Origin: G965207045 sp965207045
Lineage (GTDB): Bacteria > Pseudomonadota > Alphaproteobacteria > Rickettsiales > Anaplasmataceae
Length of the DNA stretch: 64,000 bases
Assembly: GCA_965207045.1 (NCBI GenBank)
Contig: OZ242261.1
Location: 434,001 to 498,000, forward strand
Direction: 5' to 3'
Under the pieces are notes generated by a model. That model saw only the letters and a list, made by a program, of their open reading frames with translations, searched no databases and was not told where the DNA came from. The position numbers were made by a program, and so were the translations under genes. This document shows positions 1-9,349 of this stretch, one piece after another (the first letter of the stretch is position 1; every line of letters starts with the position of its first letter).

Positions 1-1
1 T

Positions 2-352
2 AGACCGAAAAATATGATAAAACGTAAATATAGAGTTAAAGCTTTTGGTAAAGTAAATAAGGCAAAGATAGCGGAAGTGAGAAAAGGTATTACTGTCGAT
101 GGAGTTACTTATGGTAATATTGAAATAGAGGTGGGCAGATCCACAGCAAACAATACTTGGTTTTTACTTACATTAATAGAAGGGAAAAATCGCGAAATAC
201 GAAATATTATGAAATTTTTAGATATGAAAATAGCCCGTTTGATTAGGGTCGAATATGGCAGATTTAAATTAGATAATATAAGGTTAGGGAAAGCTGTGAA
301 AGCAAAAACTCAAGATATTAGCTATTATAAAAAGTTAATCGACGCTAGCTAG
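2..352 (+). CDS. Ribosomal large-subunit pseudouridine synthase, RluB/RsuA family (3' part)
   Basis: Only the C-terminal part is present; the reading frame is open to the left edge of the window, so the start lies outside. Enzymes of this family convert a uridine of rRNA to pseudouridine. The visible part carries the family's C-terminal signature EGKNREIRNIMKFL followed by LIRVEYGRFKL, corresponding to the conserved 'G-x-N-R-E-I-R' helix and the R-x-G-F/x-L strand. The end overlaps convergently with the 3' end of ftsL by 18 nt. Catalytic Asp and S4 domain cannot be seen here. RluB versus RsuA versus RluE cannot be decided from this fragment. Confidence 0.85.
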   Translation, partial: RPKNMIKRKYRVKAFGKVNKAKIAEVRKGITVDGVTYGNIEIEVGRSTANNTWFLLTLIEGKNREIRNIMKFLDMKIARLIRVEYGRFKLDNIRLGKAVKAKTQDISYYKKLIDAS

Positions 353-628
353 AGCAATATATTCAGTATCAAAGTCACTTCTCACTTGGCTATATAAAAC
401 TGGGTGCAAATTTAGATATTTTTTTGCTAGTTTTTCTAATTTTGCTGGTTGTGTTATATAACTCCATTCTGCCTCTAATACTTGTATTGTGTTTTGTATA
501 TCATATATTTCATCATTGATTTTACTTAGCTTTGAGTAAAGATTGCTAACATTATGTTTTACAGTAAAAACTGTTACAATACTTATTATCAATAATAGTG
601 ATAGAACTAGGAATTTAAGTGCTTTCAT
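335..628 (-). CDS. ftsL: Cell division protein FtsL-like
   Basis: A 97-residue protein with one N-terminal membrane segment (about residues 4-23, LKFLVLSLLLIISIVTVF) followed by a short predicted coiled coil (residues 28-60) ending in the KLEKLAKKYLNLHP segment typical of FtsL/LeuA-zipper proteins. FtsL forms a complex with FtsB and FtsQ at the septum. Sequence is poorly conserved in the family, so the call rests on topology, size and position: its ATG overlaps the rsmH stop by 4 nt, the normal mraZ-rsmH-ftsL order. In most bacteria ftsI follows; here the operon ends and a convergent gene begins. Confidence 0.8.
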   Translation of the reverse strand: MKALKFLVLSLLLIISIVTVFTVKHNVSNLYSKLSKINDEIYDIQNTIQVLEAEWSYITQPAKLEKLAKKYLNLHPVLYSQVRSDFDTEYIALASVD

Positions 629-1551
629 AAAACCCTCTTTATTGCTCTAAGGCGTGCTGATCGAGATCTGATATTTTTGTTAATTTCTCTCTTTGTTGGG
701 GTAATAACTTTCTCGTTCAATTTTACAAAATTAACAATTCCTTTTTCTCTTTCGTGTGTCGGATAGTTGCGATTTTCATTTACTGTTTTTCCACATAAGA
801 GATTAAATTTATCTTTCACAATTTTATCTTCAAGAGAGTGAAATGAAACTATTATAAGTCTACCACCTATTTTTAAGATTCGAGTTGCAGCATCTATTCC
901 TTTCTCTAATTCTTCTAATTCATTATTGACCCATATTCTAAGCGCTTGAAAAGTCCTTGTTGCAGGGTCTATTTTATCTCCTGCTTTTCTTGGGGCAACA
1001 GATCTTACTATTTTTGCTAACTCACTTGTTGTTGTAATTAACCTTTTATTTCTATAACATACTATTGCACGCGCAATTTTTTTTGCGTAGCGTTCACCAC
1101 TATATTTATAAATCACACTTGCTATTTCGTCTTCTCTAAATGCGTTTACCAAAGTAGTGGCATCAAATTTTTCATCATTCGACATTCTCATATCTAGAGG
1201 TCCATCTTTCATAAAAGAAAAACCCCTTGAACTTTCATCTAATTGCATTGACGATACTCCAAGGTCTAAAACTACCCCGTCTACTTTCTCATTTTCTAAA
1301 ATTGAATCCATTTTACTAAATTTTATAATAAATAATTTAAATTTATGAGAAAAAGCATTGTTAATTGATTTCACATACTTTTTTACTGATGCATCCCTAT
1401 CAATGGCATAAACTCTACAGTTAACTAAATTGAGTAACGCTTTACTATATCCTCCTGCACCAAATGTTCCATCTAAATACAATTCGTCTGCCTTTGGTGC
1501 CATTGCTGTGAGCATTTCTTTTAATAAAACAGGCACGTGTACATCTTTCAT
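625..1551 (-). CDS. rsmH: 16S rRNA (cytosine1402-N4)-methyltransferase
   Basis: A 308-residue protein, full length for RsmH/MraW, which methylates N4 of C1402 in the P-site of 16S rRNA using SAM. Visible are the HVPVLLKEM start, the SAM-binding loop DGTFGAGGYSKALL near residue 28, the GVVLDLGVSSMQLDE motif around residue 95, RGFSFMKDGPLDMRM around 110, TRTFQALRIWVN around 200 and the IIVSFHSLEDKIVK motif around 235. It overlaps mraZ upstream and ftsL downstream by 4 nt each, implying translational coupling in one operon. Confidence 0.97.
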   Translation of the reverse strand: MKDVHVPVLLKEMLTAMAPKADELYLDGTFGAGGYSKALLNLVNCRVYAIDRDASVKKYVKSINNAFSHKFKLFIIKFSKMDSILENEKVDGVVLDLGVSSMQLDESSRGFSFMKDGPLDMRMSNDEKFDATTLVNAFREDEIASVIYKYSGERYAKKIARAIVCYRNKRLITTTSELAKIVRSVAPRKAGDKIDPATRTFQALRIWVNNELEELEKGIDAATRILKIGGRLIIVSFHSLEDKIVKDKFNLLCGKTVNENRNYPTHEREKGIVNFVKLNEKVITPTKREINKNIRSRSARLRAIKRVL

Positions 1552-2021
1552 GAATTCCCCCTATTGTTGTTTTGTGCTCTAAACGTTAATTCATTCCTAT
1601 TCTTTATGGAAATTCCTCTAGCTTTTATTCGATGTAATTCAAGATGTTTTGGCGACCATATTTCAAAAACTTGTCCTTTGCCTACAAAAGCAGCCTTTGC
1701 ACTTATTTCTACCGCATTTAACATTACTTCAGGTAATTTGACTCGTCCATCAGGATCAAATGCTAATTGTACACTCTCACCAAGTAATGACATAGCAAAA
1801 GCATCACGACTTTCAGAAAATACATCCATTGTATCAATAGCACTGCTAAGATTATTTATTCTACCCATACTGCATGCTTCTATGCAGTTATTAATAAAAG
1901 AATGGTAGACAATAATGCCTATGAAAACATTATTTTTTATAAGCGACCGAAAAGGTGCGGGTACAGAAACCCTTCCTTTTTTATCGACCTTGTTAACATA
2001 CGTAGATATAAATAAATTCAT
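1548..2021 (-). CDS. mraZ: Transcriptional regulator MraZ
   Basis: A 157-residue protein with two SpoVT-AbrB-type halves; the first begins NKVDKKGRVSVPAPFR (about residue 10) and the second has LAFDPDGRVKLPEVML (about residue 85), the duplicated DxxGR(V)-P motif of MraZ. MraZ forms a ring that binds direct repeats upstream of its own operon and represses the division/wall cluster. The gene heads mraZ-rsmH-ftsL and the region just upstream holds five periodic repeats that would suit this mode of binding. Confidence 0.95.
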   Translation of the reverse strand: MNLFISTYVNKVDKKGRVSVPAPFRSLIKNNVFIGIIVYHSFINNCIEACSMGRINNLSSAIDTMDVFSESRDAFAMSLLGESVQLAFDPDGRVKLPEVMLNAVEISAKAAFVGKGQVFEIWSPKHLELHRIKARGISIKNRNELTFRAQNNNRGNS

Positions 2022-2058
2022 CTAAAAAATATTATCTAAAATATACTTACAAGAGTAT

Positions 2059-2103
2059 TATGGTATAATATGGTTTAGTATGGGTTAACATGGTTTTGTA
2101 TGG
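2059..2103. promoter_or_regulatory. Candidate MraZ operator: five TATGG-N5 direct repeats
   Basis: On the plus strand the pentamer TATGG occurs at 2059, 2069, 2079 and 2099, with CATGG at 2089, so five copies sit exactly 10 bp apart, one helical turn. They lie 38-82 nt upstream of the mraZ start. Known MraZ operators are direct repeats of a G-rich core with about 10-bp spacing in front of mraZ, so autoregulation is the natural reading. The repeats run on the strand opposite to mraZ; whether that matches the known orientation is not checked. Confidence 0.65.
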
Positions 2104-2467
2104 AAATCAAGTATGATTTTTACTAATACACATTATGTAGTTGTAGGAAGTGGACATAACTACTCTTATTAGTATCTTTAAAAGGGTGTGTGATTATTTT
2201 TTAGGTCGTTATATGTTTTTATATTTCTTTCTTCAAAAAAATCAATTGCAATATCAACAAGAGATGAGAGATAGTACCATCATTCTACATGGCTGCACAG
2301 GCTTTGATGATTCAGATAATTGTGACATTGAACATACAAGTAAGTGGTTCGTTATCTGGAAGCTTTATTTCTCTAAGTTCTGCCAACTTTGAAAAAAAGA
2401 AGATTTAAAGAGGATAACAGTTCTTCATGATGAACAAAATAGCAACTCCAACTTTAATTAGCATCTT

Positions 2468-2800
2468 TTAATTCTCTTGTAAGACTATTGGCAGCGATTT
2501 TATTAATATACTTCTTATCTTAAATATCAATTTGCTATTTTTTAATAGTTGCAAATTTTGTGCTAATAAGCAAGCTTGAGAAAAATTCTTTTTTTTGTAG
2601 TGCATGAGCAATATAGAATGTATTTTTAAAAATGGTTTTCCAGCGTTATGTTGTGATGCTGTATAACCACGAAGATCTTTATAATAGCATCAGATTCAGC
2701 TTCTATATCTCATTAATAATTTTTATATCATTCATAAAAGCTGCATGAATAAAGAAATCCCTATTTTCCTAATTTTAAATGCCAACCATGGCCTAAGAAA
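2468..2800 (-). pseudogene. Ankyrin-repeat protein remnant
   Basis: Reading the minus strand, a frame from 2677 to a stop at 2468 gives 69 codons beginning DLRGYTASQHNAGKPFL, which resembles an ankyrin repeat (D-x-x-G-x-T-x-x-x-x-A). Just upstream, in another frame around 2692-2760, are FIHAAFMNDIKIINEI and then, after a stop and a shift, EAESDAIIK. Joined together these look like successive ankyrin helices broken by an in-frame stop and one frameshift. No intact start is seen. This is inferred from pattern, not from a database match. Confidence 0.6.
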
Positions 2801-3580
2801 AAAAATCTTTTTATCAATAATGGCATTCATAGTGACAGAAATCAATAAATATTAACACTTTTATCTTTTTGTTCTCGTTTAAAACCAGTAGTAATTGAAA
2901 TTAGTTGTATGATTATGAACTCTTCAAGTATTCATCTCCGTTGTTTATTACTTTTGAAGAGCTAATATCATTAGTTGGTAAGAACTAAGTTTCCTTTAGG
3001 AAATAATATTATAATTTCACTAAAAGGTTTTGGAAATATGTTTAAGTTGTTTTATGCTTCTTGATAAAAAAAATTGCTAACTCAAAAATCAATATTCTAA
3101 CATCTATCTGTTCTTTTTTTACATATAAAAAATGGATTCTCTTCTATATAATTTTCAGTAACTTTATTGTTTATGTCTTTTAAATGTGATGTTTCATTAG
3201 CGTTACTTTGGTATAACAGTTTATGCTATTGTCAATTAGGATGTGAATTTTGTTTTTTATTGTGTAGACTGTTAAGAGGTATGTAGTCAAAATATTATTA
3301 ATAATTTTGTGTTTTTAGAGTGTTGTTTGAATTCAACTTTTACTTTGTGATTATTGTTTTTACTATTCATTGTTACTATAGAAATACCTTTTTTTGTTTG
3401 CTTAAACACCTTTGTGCTATTCATAAATAGATAAATCTTTATTACTCTAGTCTTCAGTCTTACAGCAAATAATATTAAAAAATTTTTTTATATTAACTGA
3501 TGATAATATTACTACTTTGTTATATAAAATATAACTGAGAGTGCTAAAATTTTATAACTTATGCTATTTTTGTGATTTAT
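2801..3580. other. Non-coding, AT-rich gap
   Basis: No convincing gene, RNA or repeat was seen. Frames are short and of low complexity. It may be further decayed remains of the ankyrin gene to its left, since fragments such as a KKIKVLIFI-like frame occur near 2850 on the minus strand, but this is too degraded to call. Confidence 0.4.
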
Positions 3581-4303
3581 CTATGTTTTTCTGCTAGACT
3601 TTTTATAATTTGTATTCACATCATACCTAATGTATCGTCCTTCTTCTTTTGCAATTCTTGGGATTTTAACAAGTAATTTAGTTACTTTCTTTTTTGGAGG
3701 GGTATAAAAATCTTTTTGCTCACTAATTTTTTTGACGTAAGGTGAAAATATACTTTTTCTTTTTCCTATTGTTTTCATTATCTTCTTATAAGGTTCTTTG
3801 TAGTTAGGATGGCTATTAATTAACTTTTCGGTTGAACGCCTTAAGTATTCAACTTTAACAATAGCTAGCCCTTTTTCTTTAAAACCTAATTTTTTAGCTG
3901 CTTTTTCAGTTACATCAATTATTCTATTATCTTGAAAAGGCCCTCTATCATTTACTTTTAACTTTACGCTTTTATTATTTTCCAAGTTAGTGACCTTAAC
4001 AACACTTGGCATAGGTAAAGTTCTATGTGCAGCTGCTAAAGCATTTTTATTAAAGATTTCACCATTAGCGGTGATGCAACCGTCACATTTATCTACTATA
4101 AAACATCGATGGCAATCTTCTTCATACCAAGAAGCTATTCCAACCTCTTCATATCTGTCATAATATTGAGGATAATATGATTCCCCTTTTATTTTGTAAG
4201 CACTGCCTATTCTGTAAGTTCCCTTATATTTGCTTTCAACTAAAGAACTCTTGCATGAAGTTAAGCAGGTTAACAAGTAGATCGTAAAAAAAAGCCTCAA
4301 CAT
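3581..4303 (-). CDS. rlpA: RlpA-like septal ring lipoprotein (double-psi beta-barrel)
   Basis: A 240-residue protein with a lipoprotein signal (lipobox LTSC at residues 14-17), so it should be anchored to a membrane facing the periplasm. The RlpA double-psi barrel follows: GIASWYEED, then TANGEIFNKNALAAAHRTLP (about 78-97), VKVTNLENNKSVKLKVNDRGPF and RIIDVTEKAAKKLGF. RlpA proteins act on denuded peptidoglycan or bind the septal ring. Two points are unusual: the barrel contains an insert with a C-x2-C-x6-C-x2-C pattern just after the GIASWY motif, and there is no C-terminal SPOR domain, only a basic tail. Confidence 0.9.
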   Translation of the reverse strand: MLRLFFTIYLLTCLTSCKSSLVESKYKGTYRIGSAYKIKGESYYPQYYDRYEEVGIASWYEEDCHRCFIVDKCDGCITANGEIFNKNALAAAHRTLPMPSVVKVTNLENNKSVKLKVNDRGPFQDNRIIDVTEKAAKKLGFKEKGLAIVKVEYLRRSTEKLINSHPNYKEPYKKIMKTIGKRKSIFSPYVKKISEQKDFYTPPKKKVTKLLVKIPRIAKEEGRYIRYDVNTNYKKSSRKT

Positions 4304-4352
4304 GCCAAATTCTATCAGAATATAATGAATGTAATAATTAAATTATGAAACG

Positions 4353-4426
<74 letters not shown>

Positions 4427-4645
4427 GCAAGAAAAAGAATACAATATTTAGAACATAATAGTCAATTTTATTAAATAATATTTAATTAAATATTAATAGA
4501 ATAGAAAATCGACGACTGTCAATAAATAACTTTCTTTTATAACTTGACCTATTAGTGTGGTAACACCCATTCCATTGAACTGGAATTGACTGAATTATAC
4601 ATAGTTGATACTATTGTTACTAAAATTAGAAAAATAATTGTAAAG

Positions 4646-7210
4646 ATGAAAGGAGAAGAGGTAATTGGTGCTGAATTTGGATCGCGAAAACCAGATAAAA
4701 TGATTGAAAATGCGATATTTTGTGTTGCATTTTTTTGGTCTGTATTTCAGCTTTGGGTAGCTTCTCCATTACAATTTGCTCTGCCAGCTAATTACCAATT
4801 CCTACTCTTTAACAATTTAGAGGTGAGAGCAATCCATTTATCAATTGCTATTTTTTTAGCTTTTTTACTTTTTCCAATACGAAAAGATACACATATATCT
4901 AAGATTCCTATATATGATTGGTTATTATCAGTTTGTAGTGCTTGTGCTGCTTTTTACATATACCTATTTTATGAAGAAATAGCCTTTCGTGTAGGTATGC
5001 CAACTCAATACGACCTTTTGGTAGCGATTACAGGTATTATTTTGTTGTTCGAAGCATCGCGAAGAGTATTAGGACCAACGATAGCAATAATAGCTTCTGT
5101 ATTTTTATTATATTCTTATTTTGGACAGCATTTACCTGATCTCATAGCTCATCGTGGTAATTCCTTTAATGCTATAGCATCGCATCAATGGTTCTCTTCT
5201 GAAGGAGTCTTTGGAACAGCGTTGGGAGTATCAGCTGATTTTGTATTTCTTTATGTTTTATTTGGATCGTTTTTAGAAAAGGCTGGTGCTGGGAATTTTT
5301 TTATTCAATTGTCCTTTGCCCTGTTGGGGAGGTTCACAGGTGGACCAGCAAAAGCAGCTGTAGTAGCATCTGGTTTGATGGGTATGATGTCAGGTTCATC
5401 AATAGCCAATACAATTACAGTTGGATCATTTACAATACCATTGATGAAAAGAATGGGATTAACTGCAGAAAAATCAGCTGCTATTGAGGTATCAGCAGGA
5501 ATTAATGGGCAAATAATGCCTCCAGTAATGGGTGCAGCAGCATTTATTATGTCTGAATATTTATCAATCCCTTATCCAGAAATCATAAAACATGCATTCT
5601 TACCAGCAATATTAATATATTTAGCATTGCTTTATACTGTCCATATAGAAGCAAAGAAACTTGGTATACAACCAATAAAAAGTGATTATAGTTTAAGTAC
5701 TGTGCAAAGATTTGCAAGAATTGGTATAATCAGTACATCTCTCATTATAACTTTTGGAGCGATATATTTTCTTATTCAGGGTTTATCTTATTTATTTAAT
5801 ATGTACCCAATACCTACAAACAATTCAGCATATTTTACGGTACCTTTTATAACAATTGTATACTTGTTAGTTCTCAAGTATCAGTCTAGGTTTCCTGATT
5901 TGGAAGAAGATACAAAACAACCTTTAACTAAACTTCCTCATGTTCCTAAAGTTTTGAGGGGAGGGATACATTTTTTTATACCATTAATAATTCTTGTATG
6001 GTCTTTAATGGTTAATAGACTTTCTCCTTCCTTATCAGCATTCTTATCAATAGTATCGCTATTTGTAATTCTGCTTACACAACATGCAATAAAATCTTTT
6101 TTTAGGGATAAGAAAGATAAAATATTATCTGATATAAAACAAGGCTTGTGTGATTCGGTACAATCCATGATTGCTGGAGCTAGAAATATGGTACCAATTG
6201 CTATCGCGACTGCAACTGCTGGAATAATTGTTGGTACAATATCTTTAACTGGAGTAGGTTTGAGAATTGGGACCATAGTTGACAATCTTGCAAATAGTGA
6301 ATTGTTCATCACATTAATACTGACTGCTGTAATATGTATAGTCTTAGGAGTTGGAATGCCTACTACTGCTTGCTACATAATAGTGTCTACGTTAATGGTA
6401 CCTGTTTTAGAATATACAATTAATAAAAATGGGATGTATGTACCAACTATGGCCCTGCATTTATTTGTTTTTTATTTTGGACTTATGGCTGACGTAACTC
6501 CTCCCATTGGCCTTGCCTCATATGCTGCAGCTGCTGTTGCAAAGGCGAATACGTTAAAAACGAGCACAAAAGCCTTTTCTTATAATATGCGGACTATGAC
6601 ATTACCATTTATATTTGTTTTTAATCCACAAATACTACTCTACGGAATAACAAGTATAACAGAGTTTATAATACTTCTTGTTTCATCATTAATAGGAGTA
6701 TGTATGATTTCGGCTTCTACTCAGGGATACTTTTTAATAAGAAGTAAAATTTATGAATCAATTATTTTACTTTTTGTTGGAATTTCACTTCTTTATCCTC
6801 AAGGTTTTATAAATTTTTTCTATAATCCCTTTGAGAAAATACACATGCAAGAATTAGAACAAGATGTTGAGGAACATGGAGATAATTTAAAGATTATATT
6901 GTTAAATAATAATGTAATAGAGAGGGTGAAAACAAAAGTTATATTCTTTAAATCTTTACCTGGAAATACAATCAATGAAAAGCTAGTTAATTCTGGTATA
7001 AGTGAGTTTAGCTTTGTAGATAACAAATTAACCGTTAATTATGTAAAAGAGGGAAGTAAGGCTGATATTGTTGAAATAGTACCAAATGATACCATAATTG
7101 AGATTTATATATCCAATATACAGCCTAACAAAAATATAATATTATTTCCTATTGGATGTATTCTAGCCATGATAGTATTTATCCAGCAGAAGCGCAGAAG
7201 AGAGTTATGA
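4646..7210 (+). CDS. Fused TRAP transporter permease (DctQM type)
   Basis: A membrane protein of about 854 residues fusing the small 4-TM DctQ part (first ~140 residues) to the 12-TM DctM part; TRAP systems use an ion gradient to import substrates such as C4-dicarboxylates delivered by a periplasmic binding protein. DctM landmarks are GLMGMMSGSSIANTITVGSF near residue 265 and GVGMPTTACYIIVSTLMVP near 590. After the last helices a soluble C-terminal domain resembling DUF3394 follows. I start at ATG 4646; a TTG at 4586 in frame would add 20 residues. No binding-protein gene is adjacent. The stop overlaps cvpA as ATGA. Substrate unknown. Confidence 0.92.
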   Translation: MKGEEVIGAEFGSRKPDKMIENAIFCVAFFWSVFQLWVASPLQFALPANYQFLLFNNLEVRAIHLSIAIFLAFLLFPIRKDTHISKIPIYDWLLSVCSACAAFYIYLFYEEIAFRVGMPTQYDLLVAITGIILLFEASRRVLGPTIAIIASVFLLYSYFGQHLPDLIAHRGNSFNAIASHQWFSSEGVFGTALGVSADFVFLYVLFGSFLEKAGAGNFFIQLSFALLGRFTGGPAKAAVVASGLMGMMSGSSIANTITVGSFTIPLMKRMGLTAEKSAAIEVSAGINGQIMPPVMGAAAFIMSEYLSIPYPEIIKHAFLPAILIYLALLYTVHIEAKKLGIQPIKSDYSLSTVQRFARIGIISTSLIITFGAIYFLIQGLSYLFNMYPIPTNNSAYFTVPFITIVYLLVLKYQSRFPDLEEDTKQPLTKLPHVPKVLRGGIHFFIPLIILVWSLMVNRLSPSLSAFLSIVSLFVILLTQHAIKSFFRDKKDKILSDIKQGLCDSVQSMIAGARNMVPIAIATATAGIIVGTISLTGVGLRIGTIVDNLANSELFITLILTAVICIVLGVGMPTTACYIIVSTLMVPVLEYTINKNGMYVPTMALHLFVFYFGLMADVTPPIGLASYAAAAVAKANTLKTSTKAFSYNMRTMTLPFIFVFNPQILLYGITSITEFIILLVSSLIGVCMISASTQGYFLIRSKIYESIILLFVGISLLYPQGFINFFYNPFEKIHMQELEQDVEEHGDNLKIILLNNNVIERVKTKVIFFKSLPGNTINEKLVNSGISEFSFVDNKLTVNYVKEGSKADIVEIVPNDTIIEIYISNIQPNKNIILFPIGCILAMIVFIQQKRRREL

Positions 7211-7782
7211 TGTTAGACATTATAGCGTTGATTATAGCAGTTCCCGTTGTATTAATAGCTTTTATTCGTGGAGCAATTAAAGAAATTTTTTGTTTATTTG
7301 GTTTTCTCTCTTCACTGTTACTTACGTACTATAATTATGATCTATTTTCGGGTTTCGTGGGTATAAAGTCATCCATAGTAGCAGGTATTGTTTCGACTTT
7401 TTTCATGTATATGATTACAACTATATCATTTGCAGTAATAAACAGTTGGATTGTCTATGTACTTAAGCCTATCAGGTTAGGATATAGTGATCGTTTTTTT
7501 GGCGTGATGATTGGTATGGTAAAAGCTTTTATTTTTTCCTTCATTTTTTTCCTTTTTATAAAACTAATCTACTATACTATCAGCACAAATTCTGAAAACG
7601 AATACACAAATTGTGTGCTACCAAAATGGGTAACTCAGTCAAAGATTTATGTTCCTTTTGCTTATGTTGAAAATAACATTAGCAGCTTTCTACCTGAAAG
7701 GGTTTATAGTGACATAGAAGACTTTGGCAAAGAATTAAACAATGCTCTGTCTCCTATTGTGCAGGAAAATAAAGAAACATAG
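7207..7782 (+). CDS. cvpA: CvpA family membrane protein
   Basis: About 191 residues with four membrane segments in the first 130 (IIALIIAVPVVLIAFIRG, a second near 40, a third near 65-85, a fourth around IGMVKAFIFSFIFF at 105-130) and a soluble tail. The RGAIKEIF motif after helix 1 is typical of CvpA (colicin V production) proteins, which have been tied to envelope homeostasis. Start placed at 7207, where ATG overlaps the TRAP permease stop (ATGA); an ATG follows immediately at 7210. Coupled translation with the transporter is likely. Confidence 0.88.
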   Translation: MMLDIIALIIAVPVVLIAFIRGAIKEIFCLFGFLSSLLLTYYNYDLFSGFVGIKSSIVAGIVSTFFMYMITTISFAVINSWIVYVLKPIRLGYSDRFFGVMIGMVKAFIFSFIFFLFIKLIYYTISTNSENEYTNCVLPKWVTQSKIYVPFAYVENNISSFLPERVYSDIEDFGKELNNALSPIVQENKET

Positions 7783-7899
7783 AAACATTTATTGACTTTT
7801 ATAACTATTAATGCCATATATTAGTAATATAAAGTATATGGAGATTATAGAAAAGATAAAAAAGTTTTTTTAAAAAGTATAGTTGTTCTTTAAAATTAA

Positions 7900-8113
7900 G
7901 AAAATAAAGCTATTAAATGGGCTATAGAAGCTGGAGTCGATGTTAATTTAGAGAATAAATATGGATGGATAGCATTAACTGAGGTAACTAGGAATGGGTA
8001 AATTGTTGAAGAGCTTATAGCAACTAAAGTTAAAAGTGATGTAAATAGTAAGTATGAAGAATCAGAATTGGTGTTCAAAGCAGTTAAATCCAATTGCCAA
8101 GGTAAAAAGTGAT
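7900..8113 (+). pseudogene. Ankyrin-repeat gene fragment
   Basis: The plus-strand frame beginning at 7900 reads ENKAIKWAIEAGVDVNLENK and continues YGWIALTEVTRNG, then an in-frame TAA, then IVEELIATKVKSDVNSKYEE and so on to a TGA at 8113. The pattern A-x-x-x-A-I-E-A-G-V-D-V-N...YG is an ankyrin repeat, with a second degenerate repeat after the stop. There is no start codon and a nonsense codon lies inside, so this is a decayed fragment. A further open stretch at about 8168-8291 (RRKRAEINVFFNSFIEKVVV) could be part of the same dead gene. Confidence 0.7.
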
Positions 8114-8405
8114 AGAGCAAGAGCTTGTATGAAGTCCCTTGTCATTATATGTCATTACTTTTATGTTCAGAAGGAAAAGAGCAGAAATAAATGTTTTTTT
8201 TAATTCTTTTATTGAAAAAGTTGTCGTTGATTATTTTAAGAATAAGGAGAGAGAACAAACAACAACTCGGATTTTTTACTGTTCGTACTGCTAACAGTTA
8301 TTAGATTTATTTCCATAGTGTGTCGTTGATAAAAATTTAATTGATTTACGTACTAAACAATGTTAATCCGTCCTACGGCAGTCAAAATAATATTAATTTA
8401 GCTAT

Positions 8406-9014
8406 ATGGATAGAAATTTGGTCGCAAGAATAGCAACATCTATAATACTTTTATTTATGTTGTTTTTTTTATTTCAGTTAGGTGATTGGGCAATATATTT
8501 TTTAGCTATTTCATTAGCGCTTCTTTCTTGTAAAGAACTTTCTGACATTATAAGAAATAAATTTTTTTACGTTGTACTTATATTTATAGTTATTATCATT
8601 CCATATTCTAGTCTTATATATATATACTCGCATAATAAAAAGATTTTCATCTGGTTAATGATGTGTATTTGGACTACAGACATATTTGCATATTTTGTAG
8701 GAAAATTTATCGGTGGAAAGAAAATTGTGAAAATTATAAGTCCCAATAAAACCTGGTCTGGTTTTATTGGTGGAACCTTAGCAACTGTATTATTAGGTTG
8801 TACATTTGCTTATTTTTTGAAATTACCTTATAAGTTTTGGGTTTTTGGTTTAGTAGTTGCACTTGTTACACAACTAAGTGATTTTTTTGAGTCTGGATTA
8901 AAGCGAATTAACAATGTAAAAGATAGTGGTAAAATATTACCAGGACATGGTGGAATATTAGATAGAATGGATGGCATAATATTTACAGCTCCTTTATTTG
9001 CTCTCCTTTATTAA
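8406..9014 (+). CDS. cdsA: Phosphatidate cytidylyltransferase
   Basis: A 202-residue integral membrane enzyme making CDP-diacylglycerol from phosphatidate and CTP, the branch point to all bacterial phospholipids. The C-terminal CDS signature is complete: LSDFFESGLKRINNVKDSGK then PGHGGILDRMDG (about residues 158-192). SPNKTWSGFIGG near 115 is the other conserved block. The protein is shorter at the N-terminus than usual (families run 250-280), with the early helices compressed, but no frameshift is evident. Confidence 0.95.
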   Translation: MDRNLVARIATSIILLFMLFFLFQLGDWAIYFLAISLALLSCKELSDIIRNKFFYVVLIFIVIIIPYSSLIYIYSHNKKIFIWLMMCIWTTDIFAYFVGKFIGGKKIVKIISPNKTWSGFIGGTLATVLLGCTFAYFLKLPYKFWVFGLVVALVTQLSDFFESGLKRINNVKDSGKILPGHGGILDRMDGIIFTAPLFALLY

Positions 9015-9138
9015 ATTTTTCATGAGCACTTTTTTGGCTTTTTCCTAACTATGTTATTCAGAACATTTTAAAAATAGACTATTGTTGTAATGCTTTTTAT
9101 ATGATAAATTGAATTTGCGTTTTATCAAATAGGATTAT

Positions 9139-9336
9139 ATGCCTAAATTAAAAACAAAATCAGGTGTGAAAAAAAGGTTCAGATTAACTGGCAGTGGTAG
9201 AGTGCGTGTTACCCAATCTGGTAAGAGGCATGGTATGCGCAAGCGTAGTTCGCTCGCCCTAAGGACTCAAAGAGGAATGACAGTCTTGTCAAATAATGCG
9301 GGAAATGCTAAACTTATTAAACGTTTTATGAACTGA
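9139..9336 (+). CDS. rpmI: 50S ribosomal protein L35
   Basis: A 65-residue basic protein beginning MPKLKTKSGVKKRFRLTGSG, the L35 signature, with the RHGMRKRSS and NAKLIKRFM segments. It is followed 13 bp later by rplT. In many bacteria infC precedes rpmI; here infC is about 10 kb away behind thrS. Confidence 0.98.
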   Translation: MPKLKTKSGVKKRFRLTGSGRVRVTQSGKRHGMRKRSSLALRTQRGMTVLSNNAGNAKLIKRFMN

Positions 9337-9349
9337 CGGAGAGATAATT

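Noticed and set aside
2150..2392. 80-codon plus-strand frame after the mraZ region
   Set aside because: No motif, no ribosome-binding site and low-complexity sequence; it lies in a region that looks like decayed DNA.
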